Source of the DNA: Candidatus Fermentibacteraceae bacterium
GTDB lineage: Bacteria > Fermentibacterota > Fermentibacteria > Fermentibacterales > JCC-6
Assembly (NCBI GenBank): GCA_030596465.1
Contig: JAUVJW010000004.1
Span: 1 to 26,568, forward strand
Length of the DNA stretch: 26,568 nucleotides
Direction of reading: 5' to 3'
The notes beneath the pieces are model-generated. The model ran no database searches. It was not told the DNA's origin and saw only the letters and a program-made list of their open reading frames with translations. This document shows positions 1-9,100 of this stretch, one piece after another. Position 1 is the first letter of the stretch. Each line of letters starts with the position of its first letter. The position numbers were made by a program, and so were the translations under genes.

Positions 1-362
1 GGCATATTGAATTCAAACACCGCGAACATCGTATCGACAACGGCAATGTACTCAGCACATCGGTACTCAAGGGGGCCATCCCCGCTGGGGCTTTCGGTAA
101 CAAGATGATTACAGTCTGCATCGAAAACCCGCAACTCCTGGTATCCCTTATCAAGTACAACAAATGTGGAATCGTTAATGAAAACGGCACCGGAAATGTT
201 CCCGAATATTTCGTAATCCTCTCCATACTCGGAGCCGATCGAGTCAACAACAACCAGCTGTCTCTCTTCAACAATCCGCTCTGTCCGAGCAGGAGATAAC
301 TGACATGCAAGCAGATTCACAACAGTGGTAATTATTGCTGCAAATGAAATTAATCGACTCAT
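1..362 (-). CDS. Lipoprotein, six-bladed beta-propeller type (3' part lies outside the window)
   Basis: The reading frame is open from an ATG at 362 to the window edge, about 120 residues. The N-terminus is a lipoprotein signal: a short positive start (MSRL), a hydrophobic stretch, then NLLAC with the modified Cys at about residue 20. The segment that follows has the style of the six-bladed propeller lipoproteins common in the FCB group: alternating strands (TFVVLDKGYQELRVFD) and a glycine-proline turn (SGDGPLEY) resembling the GxGPGEF motif of that family. It should be anchored in the envelope; no enzymatic role can be inferred. A good ribosome site (AGGAG, 368-372) lies 5 bases before the ATG. 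The gene is separated from the upstream ribosomal cluster by a terminator, so it probably has its own promoter, though I see no convincing -35/-10. Family assignment is moderate; the lipoprotein call is strong. Confidence 0.72.
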   Translation of the reverse strand, partial: MSRLISFAAIITTVVNLLACQLSPARTERIVEERQLVVVDSIGSEYGEDYEIFGNISGAVFINDSTFVVLDKGYQELRVFDADCNHLVTESPSGDGPLEYRCAEYIAVVDTMFAVFEFNM

Positions 363-369
363 CAATACT

Positions 370-394
370 CCTGAGCAATTCATTTTTTCTCAGG
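370..394 (-). promoter_or_regulatory. Hairpin overlapping the ribosome site of the lipoprotein gene
   Basis: CCTGAG (370-375 on the plus strand) and CTCAGG (389-394) are exact inverted copies around a 13-base A/T-rich loop. In the mRNA the 3' arm contains the GG of the AGGAG ribosome site, so folding would partly hide it. With a stem of only six pairs this may be chance. Confidence 0.3.
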
Positions 395-434
395 TAGTGC
401 CTGGTAATTGAATTTGTTCCTGACTCTATAGAGA

Positions 435-467
435 AAGCCCCGCCCGGCTTGAACCGTGGCGAGGCTT
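435..467 (-). terminator. Hairpin terminator after rpsG
   Basis: Arms 435-444 and 458-467 pair over ten positions with one G-U. A further three-pair stem (445-447 with 454-456), offset by one bulged base, closes a six-base loop. The stem is G+C-rich and starts 17 bases after the rpsG stop. Reading on the minus strand, it is followed by a mixed TTTCTCT stretch rather than a clean T run, so termination may be partial. It is the only strong hairpin at the end of the ribosomal cluster. Confidence 0.7.
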
Positions 468-483
468 TTCTGAGTAACTGAGG

Positions 484-951
484 TTACCAGCGGTAGTGGG
501 CGAATGCCTTATTGGCATCGGCCATCTTGTGGGTATCCTCTTTCTTCTTAACGCTTGCGCCCTCGTTACGGGAGGCATCCATAAACTCGGCAGCCAGACG
601 ATCCCTCATGGTGTTACCCTTGCGCTTTCTGGAGTAACCGATGATCCACCTCATGGCAAGCGCGTCCCTCTCTTCAGGGCGAACTTCAAGAGGAATCTGG
701 TATGTGGATCCACCAACACGGCGGCTCTTTACCTTCAGGGTAGGACGGACATTGTTCATAGCCTTTGTGAAAACGGAGACAGGATCCTGCCCGGTTTTCT
801 CGGAAATGATATCAAACGCGCCGTATACAATAGCCTCAGCTATTGATTTCTTTCCCTGCAGCATAATGTTGTTAATGAATTTTGCAACAACAAGATTGCC
901 GTACCGCACATCAGGCAGAATTTCTCTGCGTTTTGGTCTGTTTCTTCTCAT
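484..951 (-). CDS. rpsG: 30S ribosomal protein S7
   Basis: S7 is a primary binder of the 16S rRNA 3' domain and lines the exit-site side of the small-subunit head. The protein has 155 residues, the usual bacterial length, and shows family landmarks: KRREILPDVRYGN near the N-terminus, then MLQGKKSIAE, the Arg-rich PTLKVKSRRVGGSTYQIP segment (the conserved beta-hairpin region), and RWIIGYSRKR. The ATG at 951 follows a weak purine-rich site (GGGGA), and only 15 bases separate it from rpsL, so translation is probably coupled to S12. It is the last gene of the cluster. In many bacteria S7 represses its own operon through the rpsL-rpsG junction; this junction is too short for a comparable elaborate structure. 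No fusA follows, unlike the classic str operon. Confidence 0.98.
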   Translation of the reverse strand: MRRNRPKRREILPDVRYGNLVVAKFINNIMLQGKKSIAEAIVYGAFDIISEKTGQDPVSVFTKAMNNVRPTLKVKSRRVGGSTYQIPLEVRPEERDALAMRWIIGYSRKRKGNTMRDRLAAEFMDASRNEGASVKKKEDTHKMADANKAFAHYRW

Positions 952-966
952 ATTGTGTTCCCCGCT

Positions 967-1338
967 CTATGATTCCCGTTTTGTTCCGTATTTGGAACGG
1001 CTCTGTTTTCTACCTTCTACGCCGCTTGTATCCTCAACACCACGAATGATGTGATAACGCACGCCGGGAAGATCTTTTACTCGGCCACCCCTTACAAGAA
1101 CAACGGAGTGCTCATTAAGGTTGTGTCCCTCGCCGGGAATATATGCTGTAATTTCAAACCCGTTACGAAGCCTCACTCTGGCAACCTTACGGAGTGCCGA
1201 GTTCGGTTTCTTCGGGGTGGAAGTGTACACACGGGTACAAATTCCTTTTCTCTGCGGGCAACCAGTGAGAGCAGGAGCCTTGGTCTTTTGTGTCGGCTTT
1301 TTGCGCCCTCTTCGCACCAGCTGATTAATGGTGGGCAA
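967..1338 (-). CDS. rpsL: 30S ribosomal protein S12 (TTG start)
   Basis: S12 sits at the decoding centre and controls translational accuracy. The 123 residues match the family along their length: PTINQLVRRGR at the start, TPKKPNSALRKVARVRL holding the Lys commonly mutated in streptomycin resistance, and the loop GRVKDLPGVRYH, whose Asp is the methylthiolation site in many bacteria. Both resistance-associated Lys positions look wild type. The start codon is TTG at 1336-1338: no ATG or GTG is available at the conserved N-terminus, and a strong AAAGGAG lies 5-10 bases upstream. The gene follows rpoC after 64 bases and precedes rpsG after 15 bases. Confidence 0.97.
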   Translation of the reverse strand: MPTINQLVRRGRKKPTQKTKAPALTGCPQRKGICTRVYTSTPKKPNSALRKVARVRLRNGFEITAYIPGEGHNLNEHSVVLVRGGRVKDLPGVRYHIIRGVEDTSGVEGRKQSRSKYGTKRES

Positions 1339-1354
1339 ACTTTCTCCTTTCGTG

Positions 1355-1375
1355 GGTCAGCTCGTGCGAGCTGCC
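1355..1375 (-). promoter_or_regulatory. rpoC-rpsL intergenic hairpin flanked by two ribosome-site copies
   Basis: Between rpoC and rpsL the sequence CAGCTCG-TG-CGAGCTG (1358-1373) is a perfect seven-pair palindrome, extended by GG/CC past one bulged T. On the minus strand it is bracketed by two near-identical purine blocks, AAAAGGAGAAA upstream and GAAAGGAGAAA downstream. Only the downstream copy serves a visible start (rpsL TTG). The hairpin could set the translation level of S12 relative to beta', or be an mRNA processing site. There is no T run, so it is not an obvious terminator. Confidence 0.45.
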
Positions 1376-1402
1376 GTTTCTCCTTTTACTGTGAGTGCAA
1401 CT

Positions 1403-4400
1403 CTATACATGATTAAACTTATCGTCAACCTCTGGCTCCGGTACCGGTACTGGCAGATCGGATCCATCGCTCATGGAAATGGTAAGACCACGATAGTTTT
1501 TTACTCCTGTTCCTGCGGGAACAAGGTGTCCTACAATCACATTTTCCTTCAAACCAACCAGTCTATCAAGCTTACCGTTTATTGCGGCGTCTGAAAGAAC
1601 CGAATTGGTCTCCTGGAAGGAAGCAGCGGAGAGGAAGCTATTCGTTGCCAGTGATGCCTTGGTGATACCAAGCAGCATTACATCACTGGACGCAGGGCGT
1701 CTGCCCTGATTCATCATTTCCATGTTTACCTTGTTCAGGGCGAGGCGGTTAACTCTGGCACCTTCCAGGAACTGTGTGTCTCCTGCATTCTCAACCCTGG
1801 CTTTACCCAGCATCTGCCTTACGACAATGCCGATGTGTTTATCGTTAATCTTAACACCCTGAAGTCGATAGACCTCCTGAATCTCGTTAAGAAGGTAATC
1901 CTCAACACTTTCAGTACCTATCACCCTGAGAATATCATGGGGATCAAGAGGACCATCTGTGAGTTTATCTCCAGCTTCCACGCGGTCACCTTCACGAACT
2001 CTGATGTGCTTGGTTGCCTGTATTTTAATATTGGCTTCCTGCCCCTGATCTCCTGTTATGGTTACCGTACGCATGGCAGCCTTGATTGGACTCAGTACAA
2101 CTGTTCCACTTATCTCCGCAATTGCCGCGGCATCGCTTGGACGCCTTGCTTCAAAAAGCTCATCAACACGAGGAAGTCCACCGGTGATGTCTTTCTGCAT
2201 ACCGGCCCGCTTGACCATTCTCGCAATATGAGTTCCAGTCTTAATCAAGTGTCCATCTCTAACATGAAGCGTTGCTCCACTGGGAATGGGGTAAACGCCC
2301 CTTACATGATCCTTGATGAACTGTTCCACCTGATCCTGACCCATCTGGCGCTGCTTGCCCCGAACAACAATATGACTTCGGAAGCCACCCTTCTGGAAAA
2401 AGCTCACAAGAACAAGAATTTTCGAACTCGCGATAATATCTATCAAGCGGAGTATTACCTGTCTGGTTCCGGCATGGGCTTTATCCAAACTGGCAAGACC
2501 CATAACAAACGGATGGTTCTGACTGTAGTCAATCAGAGCTTCCATGAACTCATCTTCGAGGTCGTCATTCTTTCGGCTGCTGGAGGCTGCAAGGCGATCC
2601 GTAACATCTTTAAGAATGCCAAAGTCTTTCTTGTTCTTCTTGCTCTTTGCAGTTGCCCGGCCCAGATGCTGAACAATCTCGACAAAGGCGGCATAACTGC
2701 CGGTGCCGACTTTTCTGCAATCAATAGAGAGAAAAGGTGTCTCAGAAGAACTTTCTGCATGAGCTGAAATGATGTCATCGTAAAGCGAGGAAGGCCGCAC
2801 GGCATTGGTATCACGATATGTGAAAACAATCCTGCCGTTAGAAGTCTCTGCTTCCTCAAGAAGTTCATTGAAGGTAATAAGCTCTTCTTCCCTGCGTCTT
2901 GGACGGCCTGAAAGAACAACCATAAACTCAGGAAGAATGAACACATGGGGGTGAAGCGTACGGCTTCTATCCTCAACAATAATCATCTGTCTGTGCTGTT
3001 CGCTATCGATATCCTCCTGCAGCGTAACATCCTCTTCAATATCTACATAGTGAATGGAGCCTGAATGCTCACTGACTATGGGATTACTGAATGGTTCGGC
3101 TACAAAGAGTAGTTCTTCACGCTCAACTATCTGATCATCCGCGATGAACATGATTGAACCGGGAGAGATCTCGTAGGTTGACAGAATTTCCCCGTCGCCG
3201 TCAATCACATCAATCTGTCCATTTCTGGAAGCAATGACGCTGGAATTACCCTCTGCGTCAACACCATCCACCAGGTGTATATTCCTGAAACTGACTTTAC
3301 CCGGATGTCTTGCTTTAACCTGGTTGTCCTGTGCCTCACGCGACGCAACTCCACCTGTATGGAAAGTACGCAGTGTGAGCTGAGTTCCGGGCTCACCGAT
3401 TGACTGAGCTGCAATAACACCAGCTGCCTCACCCTCGGTGACCATACGGTTACGACTGAGATCCCAGCCATAACACTTCGCGCAAAGACCCCGCTCTGCC
3501 TCACAGGTGAGAACCGAGCGAATCTTTACGGACTCAATTGAGCGGGAATCTATGTATGAAGCAAGCTGAGGTGTAATCTCCGCTCCTGCTTCGCAGATAA
3601 TTTCATCTGTCACAGGATCGTAAACATCCTCTGCGGTAACTCTTCCCACAATACGCTCACTGAGTTTCTCAATAACCTTCTCCCCTTCCTTCAGGGAGGA
3701 AATTTCGCGACCGCGAATAGTACCGCAGTCGTCTGTGGTTATAACCACATCCTGGCAGACATCCACAAGTCGTCTGGTCAGGTAACCGGCATCGGCTGTT
3801 TTAAGAGCAGTGTCAGCAAGACCCTTTCTTGAACCGTGAGTTGAAATCGAGTATTCGATAACGGAAAGACCCTCTTTCAAAGAACTTATGATTGGCGTTT
3901 CGATGGTCTCCCCGATTTCGCCGGAAAGCTTCTTCTTCGGCTTAGCCATCAGGCCTCTCATACCTGCAAGCTGCCTGACCTGCTCAACACTTCCCCGGGC
4001 ACCGGAATTTGCCATGAGATAGATCGGGTTAAAACCGTGATTATCATGACTGAGCTGTTCCATCATAGAATTCTTCACATCATCGGTAGCCTTTGACCAT
4101 ACATCAATAACCTTGTTGTACCTGTCACTCTCAGTCATCTCACCCTTACGAGCGGCAAACTCAATTTGGGCTACACGCTCTGAGCTTTCTCCGATGATAT
4201 TCTTCTTGGCGTCAGGAATAATCATGTCATCCATGCCAACGGTAAGACCACAGGTAGTACTGTACTTAAAGCCAAGATCCATGAGATTATCAAGAAAAAT
4301 GGCTGTCTTTACAGCGCCAAGCTCATTGAATGACTTGGATACCATACGGTTAAGACCCTTTTTGCCAAAAACCCTGGAGTGGGATTCGGTAAGACCATTG

Positions 4401-6184
4401 GCCATTATGTATCCCATGCCCTCGGGAACTATGTGGTTGAAAATAACCTGCCCCGGGGTGGTATAGTCTTTCCAGTACTTGGGCTGGCGTTTTTCACCTT
4501 TTGAGTTCAGCTCTTTTATCTTGTTAATACCTCGTATCTTTATTCTGGAATGAAGACTGACTTTTTCGGCATCCAGTGCGCCGATTACTTCATCCTTTGA
4601 TGAAAAAATCATGCCCTCACCTCTGGCTCTGGCCAATGGCTTCGTGATGTAGTAAGCGCCGATAACAATGTCGTGACTGGGTGATGCTACCGGTTCTCCG
4701 CTGGAAGGCTGAAGAATATTTCGACTTCCCAGCATAAGAATACGGGCCTCAATCTGAGCCTCTGCGGAGAGAGGCACATGAACAGCCATCTGATCACCAT
4801 CGAAATCAGCATTGAATGCGGCGCATGCAAGGGGGTGAAGCCTGATGGCGAGACCCTCTACAAGTACCGGTTCAAATGCCTGTATACCAAGTCTGTGCAA
4901 AGTAGGAGCTCTGTTAAGCATCACAGGATGGTTTGCGATTACCTCTTCCAGGATGGCCCATACGATCTCTTCCTTATCTTCAACCTGCTTTTGAGCCATC
5001 TTTACCTTATCACCCGTCAGTCTGGCAAGTCTGCCAACAACGAAAGGTTTGAAAAGCTCAAGAGCCATGGTCTTGGGAAGACCGCACTGGTGCATCTTAA
5101 GTTCCGGCCCCACAACAATAACCGAGCGACCGGAGTAATCCACGCGCTTTCCAAGAAGATTCTGGCGGAATCTTCCCCGCTTGCCCTTCAGAAGATCAGA
5201 AAGGCTGCGAAGAGGACGCATTCCTGCACCCTTCACAGGTTTTCTGCGGCTGCCATTATCAAGAACAGCGTCAACCGCTTCCTGAAGCATTCTTTTCTCA
5301 TTTCGAAGAATGACATCGGGGGCCTGAAGATCCAGAAGCCTGAGAAGCCTGTTGTTTCTATTAATAACGCGCCTGTAAAGATCGTTGAGGTCACTGGAGG
5401 CAAACCTTCCACCCTCAAGTGGCACAAGAGGCCTGAGATCGGGGGGAAGTACCGGAAGCACCCTCAGAATCATCCACTCCGGCTTGTTGTCATTCTTGGA
5501 GCTTTCGAAGGCAACCACTTCTTTCAGACGCTTAAGGTTCTTCTGTCGCCTGCTCTGAGTGGTCTCATTCGCGATACTGGTGCGAAGAGTAGCCGCAAGC
5601 TCGTCAAGATCAATCTCTGACAGAAGACTTGTTACAGCTTCCGCGCCCATTCCGACAGTGAAGGCATCTTCGCCGTAGGTTTCCCGTGCGGCGTAGTAAT
5701 CCTCGTCATCCAGAACCTTTCCCGGCTTCAGAGACGGATGCTCGCTGGTAATTACGATGTAGGACTCATAATAAAGAACTCGCTCCAGATTCAAGTTGGT
5801 TATGTCGAGGAGCTTGTTGATCTTACGACTCTTGAAATACCAGATGTGAGAAACAGGAACGGCAAGTTCAATATGCCCCATACGGCTTCGTCTTACCCGT
5901 GAATGGGTAACCTCAACGCCGCAACGATCGCACTTAACACCCCTGTAACGGGGCTTTTTGTACCTTCCGCAACTGCACTCCCAGTCTTTCACCGGTCCGA
6001 ATATTTTTTCACAAAAGAGACCGTCTGCTTCAGGTTTGTAGCTGCGGTAGTTTATAGTTTCAGCCTTTGTCACTTCTCCGTATGACCACTCCTTGATGGT
6101 CTCCGGCGAAGCAAGACTAATTCTTATTCCTGAGAAATCAGCCGGAAATGTATTGGCATCTCTTAGGGAATGTGAATCAAGCAT
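1403..6184 (-). CDS. rpoC: DNA-directed RNA polymerase subunit beta' with a large extra insertion
   Basis: Catalytic beta' subunit of RNA polymerase. I place the start at the ATG at 6182-6184, one base after the rpoB stop and behind a GAGAGG ribosome site. This gives 1593 residues and puts the first zinc site at C70, C72, C85, C88 and the Mg-binding NADFDGD at 458-464, the same numbers as in E. coli. A second zinc site is C820, C894, C901, C904. The trigger loop begins near GTQLTLRTFHTGG (about 935-945) and resumes at KDITGGLPRVDELFEARRP (about 1331). Between them lie about 385 residues, roughly twice the E. coli SI3 insertion. The excess, about residues 1090-1268, does not look like the sandwich-barrel hybrid motifs of SI3 (see findings). 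Total length is about 190 residues above E. coli. The frame is continuous, with no sign of a frameshift. An ATG 48 bases further upstream (6232) lies inside rpoB and is rejected. Confidence 0.97.
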   Translation of the reverse strand: MLDSHSLRDANTFPADFSGIRISLASPETIKEWSYGEVTKAETINYRSYKPEADGLFCEKIFGPVKDWECSCGRYKKPRYRGVKCDRCGVEVTHSRVRRSRMGHIELAVPVSHIWYFKSRKINKLLDITNLNLERVLYYESYIVITSEHPSLKPGKVLDDEDYYAARETYGEDAFTVGMGAEAVTSLLSEIDLDELAATLRTSIANETTQSRRQKNLKRLKEVVAFESSKNDNKPEWMILRVLPVLPPDLRPLVPLEGGRFASSDLNDLYRRVINRNNRLLRLLDLQAPDVILRNEKRMLQEAVDAVLDNGSRRKPVKGAGMRPLRSLSDLLKGKRGRFRQNLLGKRVDYSGRSVIVVGPELKMHQCGLPKTMALELFKPFVVGRLARLTGDKVKMAQKQVEDKEEIVWAILEEVIANHPVMLNRAPTLHRLGIQAFEPVLVEGLAIRLHPLACAAFNADFDGDQMAVHVPLSAEAQIEARILMLGSRNILQPSSGEPVASPSHDIVIGAYYITKPLARARGEGMIFSSKDEVIGALDAEKVSLHSRIKIRGINKIKELNSKGEKRQPKYWKDYTTPGQVIFNHIVPEGMGYIMANGLTESHSRVFGKKGLNRMVSKSFNELGAVKTAIFLDNLMDLGFKYSTTCGLTVGMDDMIIPDAKKNIIGESSERVAQIEFAARKGEMTESDRYNKVIDVWSKATDDVKNSMMEQLSHDNHGFNPIYLMANSGARGSVEQVRQLAGMRGLMAKPKKKLSGEIGETIETPIISSLKEGLSVIEYSISTHGSRKGLADTALKTADAGYLTRRLVDVCQDVVITTDDCGTIRGREISSLKEGEKVIEKLSERIVGRVTAEDVYDPVTDEIICEAGAEITPQLASYIDSRSIESVKIRSVLTCEAERGLCAKCYGWDLSRNRMVTEGEAAGVIAAQSIGEPGTQLTLRTFHTGGVASREAQDNQVKARHPGKVSFRNIHLVDGVDAEGNSSVIASRNGQIDVIDGDGEILSTYEISPGSIMFIADDQIVEREELLFVAEPFSNPIVSEHSGSIHYVDIEEDVTLQEDIDSEQHRQMIIVEDRSRTLHPHVFILPEFMVVLSGRPRRREEELITFNELLEEAETSNGRIVFTYRDTNAVRPSSLYDDIISAHAESSSETPFLSIDCRKVGTGSYAAFVEIVQHLGRATAKSKKNKKDFGILKDVTDRLAASSSRKNDDLEDEFMEALIDYSQNHPFVMGLASLDKAHAGTRQVILRLIDIIASSKILVLVSFFQKGGFRSHIVVRGKQRQMGQDQVEQFIKDHVRGVYPIPSGATLHVRDGHLIKTGTHIARMVKRAGMQKDITGGLPRVDELFEARRPSDAAAIAEISGTVVLSPIKAAMRTVTITGDQGQEANIKIQATKHIRVREGDRVEAGDKLTDGPLDPHDILRVIGTESVEDYLLNEIQEVYRLQGVKINDKHIGIVVRQMLGKARVENAGDTQFLEGARVNRLALNKVNMEMMNQGRRPASSDVMLLGITKASLATNSFLSAASFQETNSVLSDAAINGKLDRLVGLKENVIVGHLVPAGTGVKNYRGLTISMSDGSDLPVPVPEPEVDDKFNHV

Positions 6185-6185
6185 T

Positions 6186-9100
6186 CTACCTCTCCCTCTC
6201 ATCAGCCATGTCAAGTTCGACATCCAGAGCAAGACTTCTCATTTCACTGAGAAGAACATTGAACGCTTCCGGCGTTCCTCTGGTTTCGACATTCCTGCCA
6301 TGAACAATTGCCTTGTATGCTTCAGTACGCCCATCCACATCATCACTTTTAATGGTGAGCATTTCCTGAAGGCAGTGTGACGCACCATACGCCTCAAGAG
6401 CCCATACTTCCATCTCGCCAAGCCTCTGACCACCGTTCTGAGCTTTTCCACCCAGCGGTTGCTGCGTAACCATGGCGTATGGACCTGTGGACCTTGCGTG
6501 TATCTTGTCTTCAACCTGGTGTGCGAGTTTCAACATATACATTCTACCTACAGTCACACGATGATCAAATGGATTACCGGTTCTACCATCGTAAAGAACG
6601 GTCTTACCGTCACGATCGAGTCCAGCTTCCTCCAGAAGATCTCCTATCGTTTCATTCTTAACACTGTCAAATACCGGCGTTATGGTGTTGATGCCCAATT
6701 CGGCAGCAGCCATACCCAGGTTTGTTTCCATGATCTGACCGACATTCATTCTACTGGGAACGCCCAGAGGATTAAGGCAGATATCAACTGGAGTACCATC
6801 AGGAAGATACGGCATATCTTCTTCAGGAACGATAATACTCACAACACCCTTGTTACCGTGACGACCCGCCATCTTATCACCTATGCGAAGTTTGCGACGC
6901 TTGGCGATATAAACTTTGACCAGTCTGGTAACACCGGGCTTGAGTTCATCTCCACGGTGAAGCCTGTCCTCAATATCCTGATAGTTGTCATTCAATTCTT
7001 TGAGCTTGTTTTCCGCGCTCCGGAGAATTCTTCTGGCTCTGTCATCAACCACAAGATCCTCAACAAGCTGACGGTTGAAATCCAGATCGGTAAAATCAAC
7101 CTTTTTAAGGAAAGTAGCTGTAATCTTTCTTCCCTCCGGAATCAATTGCTCTCCGGTAACGCTGTCAATAAAGGTAGCGGCCTTCTGCCCGCCGAGAACC
7201 TCTCTAAGCATTCCGTTACGGTCTTCAAAAAGTCTTCTCTCGCTCTCCATGCGTTCTTCGCGAAGTGTATCAACACGCGACTCGATCTCGCGTCTTCCCC
7301 GCTCAGTATCATCTCTGCGGGAGTACACCTTCACATCAACCACAATCCCCAACATACCAACAGGAGCTTTCAGCGAAGTATCTTTCACATCACTGGCCCT
7401 TTTTCCAAAAATAGCACGGATAAGCCGTTCTTCCGGAGAGAGATCCTGCTCTCCTTTGGGGCTGACTTTTCCCACAAGAATATCCCCGGCTCTGATTCTG
7501 GAACCAACGCGAACAATACCGCTGTCATCCAGATTGCGCATGGCAATGCGTTTCTCAGTAGCGTTGGGGAGATCATATGTAAGCTCCTCGGGGCCAAGTT
7601 TGGTCTCTCGGAACTGAGTCTCCAACTCAACAATGTGAACAGAGGTAAAGGTATCATCCTTAACGACTCTCTCACTTACAACAATAGCATCTTCAAAGTT
7701 GTAACCGTTCCAGGGTGTGAAAGCAACAAGTGCGTTAACACCTATGGCAAGCCTGCCATTCTTTGTTGCCATTCCATCTGCGAGAATATCACCTTTCTCA
7801 ACAACATCGCCTACTGAAACAAGAGGCTTCTGATTCACGCAGGTGTCCTGATTTGAACGCTCGAACTTTCTAAGATTGTATACATCGTCTCTGTCAAAAT
7901 CATATTCATCGCCATCAGCCTTGATAACAACCCTGCCGGCATCAACATGAGTGATAACACCGGATCTGTCCGCTGTAACAAGAGCGCCACTGTCGCGCGC
8001 CGCGATTTCCTCCATTCCCGTACCCACCACTGGATCGTCAGTGAAAAGCAGAGGCACAGCCTGACGCTGCATGTTAGAACCCATCAGGGCTCTGTTCGCG
8101 TCATCGTGCTCAAGGAAAGGAATCAAAGCGGCTGAAAGCCCGACAAGCTGCATGGGACTTACATCAATGTATTCCACCTCTTCCGGAGTAACCATGGGGA
8201 AACTTCCAGCTTTTCTTGCCCTTACCAGAGGACCAATAAGCCTGTTGTCAGCGTCAACCAGGGAGTCCGCTTCGGCTACAGTTGTCCTGTCCTCTTTGTC
8301 GGCGGAGAGGAAAGAAACTTCGTTGGTTATCTTTCCGTTGATTACACGCCTGTAAGGTGTCTCAAGGAAACCGAATCTGTTTATTGAAGCATAAACCGAG
8401 AGGGTGGTTATAAGACCGATGTTAGGCCCCTCAGGGGTTTCAACCGGACAGACTCGACCGTAGTGGGTATGGTGAACATCCCTTACATCAAAACCGGCTC
8501 TTTCTCTGGTAAGACCACCCTCGCCAAGAGCACTTGTTCTACGCTTGTGGGTAAGTTCCGCCAAAGGGTTGGTCTGCTCCATGAATTGAGACAACTGACT
8601 CTGTCCGAAAAAGGAATTGATTACACTGGAAAGGGTTCTCGAATTCACAAGATCCTGCGGTCTCAGCTTTTCCCTGTCCTGCTGTCCCATCCTGTCTTTG
8701 ATAGTTCTGGCCATTCTGGCAAGACCCTTGGAAAATTCCTGGCCCAGTAGCTCGCCAACTGTTTTTACTCTTCTGTTACCCAGGTGATCAATGTCATCAG
8801 AGACATTCGTTCCCTCTCTGAGGCAGATGAGATTATCAACTATCGAAACAAGATCAGGAACAGTAAGCGTCAACTTGTCCATGGAAGTATTTATGTTTAA
8901 TCTCTCATTAAGTTTGTAACGCCCAACCTCGCTGAGACTGTATCGCTTGCTGTCAAAAAACATTGATCTCAGGTAGCTTCGAGCGTGATCAAGCGATGGA
9001 GCATCTGTTCCGCGAAGAGCCTCATAGATCCACATGGTTGCGGAAGTTTCGCTCTTCTCAATACCAGCGCCCAGAGCGGCTTCCTCTTTCGCCAGCGTAC

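Noticed and set aside
2380..2980. Frameshift or fused second gene as the explanation for the long RpoC
   Set aside because: The frame is continuous on both sides, conserved beta' sequence resumes in frame, and the inserted text is protein-like throughout. An assembly artefact remains possible but has no positive sign here.
6185..6232. A more upstream ATG for rpoC
   Set aside because: It lies within the end of rpoB and lacks the fit of the ATG at 6184, which reproduces E. coli numbering of both the zinc ligands and the active-site aspartates.
6459..7817. A 452-codon open frame on the plus strand opposite rpoB
   Set aside because: It is the antisense shadow of a highly conserved gene, has no ribosome site or recognisable domain, and arises from codon bias on the coding strand. 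The same applies to the long plus-strand frames at 1835-2767 and 4778-5620 opposite rpoC.
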